This document shows positions 59,909 through 64,000 of a DNA stretch of 64,000 nucleotides, one piece after another. How positions within the stretch are numbered: the stretch's first letter is position 1; every line of letters starts with the position of its first letter. Below the pieces are notes generated by a model, which ran no database searches, had not been told where the DNA came from, and saw nothing but the letters and a program-made list of their open reading frames with translations. The translations under genes were made by a program, and so were the position numbers. The stretch is taken from assembly GCF_900143645.1 (NCBI RefSeq), contig NZ_FRFD01000010.1, forward strand, positions 91,406 through 155,405. Reading direction: 5' to 3'. This DNA comes from Anaerocolumna xylanovorans DSM 12503 (GTDB taxonomy: Bacteria > Bacillota > Clostridia > Lachnospirales > Lachnospiraceae).

Positions 59909-59934
59909 AAAAATAACCATACCCTTTCCTATAC

Positions 59935-60112
59935 CTGTAGACTTTGGGCCACATGCATTTCGCAGGCACAAACTTGTATGTGAATTATGCCTTTCAATAA
60001 TTCACACTAACTGCCATGCCTTCTTCTGTACACCTCAAGTTTGGACCGAGGATTTCGCAGGCACAAACTTGTATGTGAATTATGCCTTTCAATAATTCAC
60101 ACTACTACCTGC
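59935..60112 (-). repeat. Two-hairpin junction repeats in tandem, copy 11
   Basis: Two minus-strand units, each opening TAGTGTGAATTATTGAAAGG with its inverted partner, followed by TTTGTGCCTGCGAAATCC or GCATG. The inner unit resembles copy 3 at 16.3 kb, read on the other strand. It contains the stop codon of the ABC ATPase and runs toward the permease start. Confidence 0.85.
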
Positions 60113-61014
60113 AAAAATACATTTTCCAAAGAGGGTTCCATAATTTCATACCGGATTACTGGAACAGCTTCCTTTAGTAAAAAGGCTAGAATATCTGCCC
60201 CTGAATCCTCTGCATTATGGACCTGTATTTCAATAATCCGGTTATCGGTACGGACATTTGTCACGGCCGTAAGCTTTCTTAGACCATCTGCTGCCTTTTC
60301 TGGCTGAAAGCTTTTTCCAACCTCAACCCGAACCGTATCCTTCCGGTACTTATGCTTGATATCGCTTACATCTCCCTCTAAAACCAGCTTTCCCTGATTT
60401 AGCACCCCAATCCTGTCACAAATCCTCTCCACATCGGATAAAATATGCGTGGAAAACAATATGGTAGTTTTATTCTTTGCCAGGGACAGGATATCCAATA
60501 TTTCTTTTCTTCCCATCGGGTCCAGGGCAGAGGTCGGTTCATCGCATATTAAAAGCTTGGGTTCATTTAGAAGTGCCTGTGCTATCCCAAGCCTTTGTTT
60601 CATTCCCCTGGAAAATCCATGAATCCTCCTGTTTACACCGTCTAATCCTACGAGTTCTAATAATTCTTTGGTTCTTGACTGTATTATCTCTTTTTTTAAT
60701 CCCGTTATTTCTCCGCAGAGCTTTAAATATTCCTTTGGGTTCATATATCCGTAAAATTCGGGTACATCCGGCAGATAGCCGATATTACGGTTGGCTTTTG
60801 TATTGCCATAGCTTACTTTTTCCCCGCATACATGAATTACTCCCGAATCCTGCTGCAAAAATCCCAGAATCATTTTCATAGTAGTTGTTTTTCCGGCACC
60901 ATTTTTCCCGATAAATCCAAAAACCGAATGATCCGGGACCTGAAAACTTAAATCGCCAATTACCTTCACTGCTCCAAAACTTTTGGATACCTTGTCTAAT
61001 TCCAGAATCGCCAT
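60097..61014 (-). CDS. ABC transporter ATP-binding protein
   Basis: 305 residues. Walker A is GKNGAGKTTT, the signature is FSRGMKQRLGIAQAL and Walker B is LLICDEPTSALDP, with the H-loop in FSTHIL. After residue 215 comes the accessory domain typical of ABC-2 drug or lantibiotic exporters. It starts at TAATG, sharing a base with the stop of the PLDc_N gene, so they are translationally coupled. Its stop codon (60097-60099) lies inside a junction repeat. It works with the permease downstream. Confidence 0.93.
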   Translation of the reverse strand: MAILELDKVSKSFGAVKVIGDLSFQVPDHSVFGFIGKNGAGKTTTMKMILGFLQQDSGVIHVCGEKVSYGNTKANRNIGYLPDVPEFYGYMNPKEYLKLCGEITGLKKEIIQSRTKELLELVGLDGVNRRIHGFSRGMKQRLGIAQALLNEPKLLICDEPTSALDPMGRKEILDILSLAKNKTTILFSTHILSDVERICDRIGVLNQGKLVLEGDVSDIKHKYRKDTVRVEVGKSFQPEKAADGLRKLTAVTNVRTDNRIIEIQVHNAEDSGADILAFLLKEAVPVIRYEIMEPSLENVFLQVVV

Positions 61015-61223
61015 TAATCTTCACCCCTGCCAATTGTAAAGTACAGTACCGGCCCTATCGTATTTAAGGCCACCGCCAGAATAACCCAAAGAACCCTGTT
61101 TCCGATGCGATAGTTCTTATGGCGGAAGATATGAACCAAAGCCGCAATCATTAGTCCCAGCTGTATTAAAAAAAGCGGTATCAGAAATGGCAAATATTCC
61201 TTTAATTGACTTAAACTATGCAT
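61014..61223 (-). CDS. PLDc_N domain membrane protein
   Basis: 69 residues with two membrane helices (about 11-31 and 45-63) and the PLDc_N motif IFRHKNYRIGNRVLWVILAV, ending VLYFTIGRGED. Despite the name, the domain has no phospholipase; it occurs in small proteins encoded beside ABC-2 exporters, as here, where it overlaps the ATPase start by one base. It may be an accessory subunit of the exporter. Confidence 0.88.
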   Translation of the reverse strand: MHSLSQLKEYLPFLIPLFLIQLGLMIAALVHIFRHKNYRIGNRVLWVILAVALNTIGPVLYFTIGRGED

Positions 61224-61313
61224 AAATTACCCCTTTTCCGCTGCCCTTAGGCATCTTGCTCATAGACATCTTGCTTGCAGGCAGTCTGCCTACTAGGCAG
61301 CACATAATCTGTT

Positions 61314-62438
61314 TTATTCATCCTTTTGGCTTAACAGTTCCTGCAAACTCCGTTTTATCTTCTGGAACCGTGCTTCCTTCTCCAATGGCCGGAATGCAGG
61401 GTTATCGGAAACAATATTCTTAATATCCCTCCATATTACTTCCGGACTGCGCGGAGCCAGAGTTTCTACATCAATTGTTTTCAGATACTCATCCAGGGAA
61501 TCAAATATCCTGCTTCCATGCAATGTAAAATCTTTTCTGGCATTCCGTTTTGCCAAATCCACATATCTGTCCAGAACATCCAGAGCTTTTTCATTTCTTT
61601 CCTGTATTACATACACAGAGGCTGCTACCAGATAGATGGTATACAGGCCTCCGGAAAATAACTGTTCGATCTCAAAAATATCAATTAGTTTAATATATAT
61701 ATCGTAATATTGGTCCATCCGGTCCGGCTGGTCTGCGTATAATTGAAAGAAATCCGCAGCAGTGCCTAATAAAGCATTGAGGCTGGTACAAGTGTAACCT
61801 TGCAAATATTCAATTGCCTTCTTTTTATCTCCTTTAAGCTGATAGGCCTTTATTAATAAAGCTTCCGACTGTATCACAGGTTCACTTAATCTCTCAAGAA
61901 CCTCAATCGCCTCTGCCGGCTTCTGCTGGCATATATAGCAATATGCCTTTATCTGCATCGCCTGTTTGGCAAGACTTACATCATCACTGGAGTGTTCCAC
62001 CGACTCAAAAACTTCCACTGCTCTTTGCAGTACCTTCTCGTTTCTGTCAGGGCTCCCCGCAAGGGCACAGTGATTCAGATACAATAACCCGATTTGATAT
62101 TGCAGGTACCAGCAGGAAAAATATTTTTTAAGATAACCTTCGCATTCCCCGTAAACCTTATCAAAGGGCTCTTTTGCAAATTCAGCAGCCAAACGGTGGT
62201 AGAGCTTTCTGACATCTTCCTTTGTCATCTTTGGCTCGTACCCAATCAATTCATCAACGGATATGTCAAAGTAGGCAGCCAGAACAGGAAGCAATAAGAT
62301 ATCCGGATAGCTCTGACCTGATTCCCATTTGGAAACCGCAGGTTTTGAGACTCCCAGATAGTTCGCCAGCCCTTCCTGGGTAATTCCTTTTTCTTTTCGT
62401 TTGTCCGATATTATTTTTCCGATGTTGATGGTATCCAT
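61314..62438 (-). CDS. XRE-family regulator with TPR-like domain
   Basis: 374 residues. The helix-turn-helix is at residues 5-60 (ISDKRKEKGITQEGLANYLG, SKPAVSKWESGQSYPDI). The rest is helical repeats (HCALAGSPDRNEKVLQRAV, AYCYICQQKPAEAIEVLERL) with the layout of Rgg/PlcR-like regulators that often sense peptides or cofactors. It is the first gene of the unit with the PLDc_N, ATPase and permease genes (91 bases apart) and is probably its regulator. Confidence 0.88.
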   Translation of the reverse strand: MDTINIGKIISDKRKEKGITQEGLANYLGVSKPAVSKWESGQSYPDILLLPVLAAYFDISVDELIGYEPKMTKEDVRKLYHRLAAEFAKEPFDKVYGECEGYLKKYFSCWYLQYQIGLLYLNHCALAGSPDRNEKVLQRAVEVFESVEHSSDDVSLAKQAMQIKAYCYICQQKPAEAIEVLERLSEPVIQSEALLIKAYQLKGDKKKAIEYLQGYTCTSLNALLGTAADFFQLYADQPDRMDQYYDIYIKLIDIFEIEQLFSGGLYTIYLVAASVYVIQERNEKALDVLDRYVDLAKRNARKDFTLHGSRIFDSLDEYLKTIDVETLAPRSPEVIWRDIKNIVSDNPAFRPLEKEARFQKIKRSLQELLSQKDE

Positions 62439-62593
62439 AACGGCTCCTTTCTATGACAATTAGCTTGCCTTCTGTCTATTATTTTATAACTTGCATCATT
62501 TATATACAATGGATTTATAGTTAACTTACGTTAATAATATTAACTACTGGTTAACAAGCAAGAATTCCGCCCGGTTTACGATATGATTAACAA

Positions 62594-62621
62594 AAAAAGT
62601 CCCATGGATATGGGACTTTTT
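62594..62621. terminator. Hairpin terminator
   Basis: AAAAAGTCCCAT pairs perfectly with ATGGGACTTTTT. It follows the HXXEE gene. Confidence 0.88.
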
Positions 62622-62655
62622 CGTTAATAAATATGTGCAATAGCCTTTTTTGTAT

Positions 62656-63207
62656 TTAATCTTTGAATTTTGTCTCCGAATACGTATACAGCCATTCGGA
62701 CCAGATGCCCATCAATTTATGCAGCAGCGGAATAATAACAGCCATCAGGATAATTCCAAGCAGGCAAGCTAAGAAAACAGTACCGGCATTATACTGTAAA
62801 ATCTTCCCTGCTTCATATAGAAACCAAATACCAGGAAGCAAAAATATAATTGAAGTGATAACTCCCGGTACATAGTGCTTAAACTGTATACATATCAGCA
62901 TGTGTATCAATACCATATGTATCAGCACACCTAAGAAAGCACCGTACCATATAAAATAGCCTTGAAAGATTACAGAAAGAAAGCTGATAACAGAGAAAAG
63001 CACGAATTCCACTTCTACTCCGATAGAAAAGGTTGGGGTATGACAGTGTTTTATATAGTTCAATCCAAAAGGCTGGTTCTTTGGCCAAACCGTGTCAATT
63101 CTCTTTTTATAACGTTTGCCCCATACTTCTGCCATAATAATTTCTTCAAAATCATGAAGCATAAAAATAATTGGCAGCATCCAAACAATGAAATCCATAG
63201 TCCTCAT
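62656..63207 (-). CDS. HXXEE domain membrane protein
   Basis: 183 residues, five or six membrane segments. The naming motif is in the first helix (FMLHDFEEIIMAEVW: HDFEE), and a later His appears in HCHTPTFS and in IHMVLIHM, as in other HXXEE proteins. Function is not known; a metal-dependent membrane enzyme is possible. AGGAGG precedes the ATG. It is divergent from a TetR regulator that probably represses it. Confidence 0.88.
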   Translation of the reverse strand: MRTMDFIVWMLPIIFMLHDFEEIIMAEVWGKRYKKRIDTVWPKNQPFGLNYIKHCHTPTFSIGVEVEFVLFSVISFLSVIFQGYFIWYGAFLGVLIHMVLIHMLICIQFKHYVPGVITSIIFLLPGIWFLYEAGKILQYNAGTVFLACLLGIILMAVIIPLLHKLMGIWSEWLYTYSETKFKD

Positions 63208-63255
63208 ATATTCTTCCTCCTTTAATTGTCACACTTGTGTCGATTGATAATATCT

Positions 63256-63283
63256 ATTATAATATGCTATGAAACATAGTCAA
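63256..63283 (-). promoter_or_regulatory. Promoter and operator of the HXXEE gene
   Basis: Minus strand TTGACT (63278-63283), 16 bases, TATAAT (63256-63261). The palindrome CTATG-AAA-CATAG (63267-63279) fills the spacer and touches the -35 box. Another inverted pair, GTCACACT (63228) and AGTGTGAC (63316), brackets the whole intergenic region. Confidence 0.6.
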
Positions 63284-63341
63284 TTACCCTGGTTTAATAG
63301 CTACAGATTAACAATAGTGTGACGATGAGGGAGTAACATAT

Positions 63342-63905
63342 ATGCCGGATAAAAATAAGGGAAATCCAAAGTCAAACCAATCAAAGCTATGGATGGAAAA
63401 CACTCTGCTGAAATTAATGCAGACAGAAGATTACAACGAAATTACGATACAGGAGATTACGGATTACGCCGGGCTTTCCAGGCGTACATTTTATAGGAAT
63501 TACTCTTCCAAGGAAGAAATTTTAGAAGGCTGTTTTTACAAAATATGGGCAGAGTACCGGTCCCTTCTCTCACAGCAGGAGGATTTATCCCTGCCTAATA
63601 TTGCCAGAATATTCTTCACGCAGATGCAAAAGCATAAAGATTTCCTAACCGTTGTTAACCGCCACCACCTGCTTCCGCTCTTTCTTACAAAGGTTGACGA
63701 GCTGCTGCCCTTGGCCTTTTATGAAGCCAAAGGAAAGGATACGTCCTTTTCAGAGGAAAGCCTTCGGTATGCCCTGGCCTTTAGTGCCGGAGGATTTATG
63801 CGTATTCTCATTCTGTGGCTGAATAACAACGCGCAAAAATCCCCGGAGGAGATGGCCGCAATTCTGAAGGATTTTATTTCCCTTTGCAATTACCCGGCTC
63901 CCTAA
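63342..63905 (+). CDS. TetR-family transcriptional regulator
   Basis: 187 residues. The N-terminal TetR helix-turn-helix is NEITIQEITDYAGLSRRTFY-RNYSSKEEIL. The C-terminal domain (YKIWAEYRSLLSQQEDLSL, ALAFSAGGFMRILILWLNNN) matches the DhaS/TetR_C_33-type group. It is divergent from the HXXEE gene and likely represses it and itself. Its stop codon overlaps the convergent kinase stop by three bases. Confidence 0.9.
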   Translation: MPDKNKGNPKSNQSKLWMENTLLKLMQTEDYNEITIQEITDYAGLSRRTFYRNYSSKEEILEGCFYKIWAEYRSLLSQQEDLSLPNIARIFFTQMQKHKDFLTVVNRHHLLPLFLTKVDELLPLAFYEAKGKDTSFSEESLRYALAFSAGGFMRILILWLNNNAQKSPEEMAAILKDFISLCNYPAP

Positions 63906-64000
63906 TCCTGTTCTTCTGCCATTCTTTTATATACAGGCTTTAAAGCAGGATATATCTCTTTAAACACCGCATATTTCTTCTCATAACGCCTGACAATTTC
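63902..64000 (-). CDS. FGGY-type carbohydrate kinase, C-terminal end
   Basis: The reverse strand shows the last 32 residues (EIVRRYEKKYAVFKEIYPAL, then KPVYKRMAEEQD) and a TAG stop. The pattern YxxKYxxFKxIYPALKPxYKxM is the C-terminus of xylulokinase-like FGGY kinases. The rest lies beyond the window, so the sugar cannot be named with confidence. Confidence 0.6.
   Translation of the reverse strand, partial: EIVRRYEKKYAVFKEIYPALKPVYKRMAEEQD

Noticed and set aside
57755..60112. The repeated palindromic units look at first like a CRISPR array.
   Set aside because: Units are not regularly spaced by unique spacers, they contain two different hairpins, they occur at gene junctions over 50 kb, and no cas gene is present.
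61240..61305. A further junction-repeat copy before the PLDc_N gene.
   Set aside because: Short CTTGC and GGCAG words recur, but neither hairpin A nor B can be built.

Overview
The window looks like chromosomal DNA of a spore-forming, low-GC Firmicute of the Lachnospiraceae (Anaerocolumna/Lachnoclostridium-like). The basis is protein content: spoIIA and spoVA sporulation loci, a valS T-box, DUF5716/DUF5717 proteins, a secreted GH5 glucanase, a GH18-LRR protein, CheX-type chemotaxis proteins and a eukaryotic-type HisA. Genus is inference. I saw no tRNA, rRNA, CRISPR array, prophage or intact insertion sequence.

Layout. 1-2.8 kb is a worn accessory edge: a partial HD phosphohydrolase, acetyltransferase remnants, a frameshifted small ORF, a zinc-ribbon protein, a CD3324-like protein, a flavodoxin-fold reductase and a small membrane protein. 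2.9-10.1 kb holds a hydrolase-subtilase pair, a rubredoxin-knuckle flavoprotein, a DUF975 membrane protein and a GH18-LRR secreted protein. 10.3-16 kb holds amt-glnK with an attenuator-like leader, rarA, a long palindromic element, DUF4250 and YigZ. A class A PBP follows (16.5-19.2 kb). 19.5-24.6 kb is spoIIAA-spoIIAB-sigF followed by spoVAA-AB-AC-AD-AE. 24.9-29.7 kb holds a TPR/zinc-ribbon membrane protein, an unannotated 47-residue gene and T-box-controlled valS.

29.8-36.8 kb is a four-gene operon: DUF5717, the actin/Hsp70-like DUF5716, a helical-repeat protein and a coiled-coil membrane protein. It is probably the least understood system here. 36.9-49.9 kb holds a CobD/HisC-like aminotransferase, a Nei-type glycosylase, a broken BspA-like gene, purA, a lipoprotein, a CheY-CheX fusion with a second CheX, DUF523, dut, LysR, an ArsC-like protein, an acetyltransferase and the GH5 enzyme. 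50.3-55.4 kb is a small membrane protein and purC-purF-purB, preceded by a promoter, a structured RNA of about 220 nt and a terminator. 55.4-64 kb holds an XRE regulator, hslO, a methyltransferase, the HisA-like protein, an ABC exporter operon with its XRE regulator, a TetR/HXXEE divergent pair and the end of a sugar kinase.

Two themes run through the window. First, a family of short tandem two-hairpin repeats (unit about 75-95 bp, core beginning TAGTGTGAA) occurs at about ten gene junctions. It is always oriented with the neighbouring genes, is nearly identical between copies 20 kb apart, and in places supplies stop codons, the approach to a start codon, or a candidate -35 box. Second, several biosynthetic or transport genes (amt, purA, purC, valS) have a promoter followed by a terminator-like hairpin before the gene, suggesting leader attenuation; only the valS T-box is a class I recognise.
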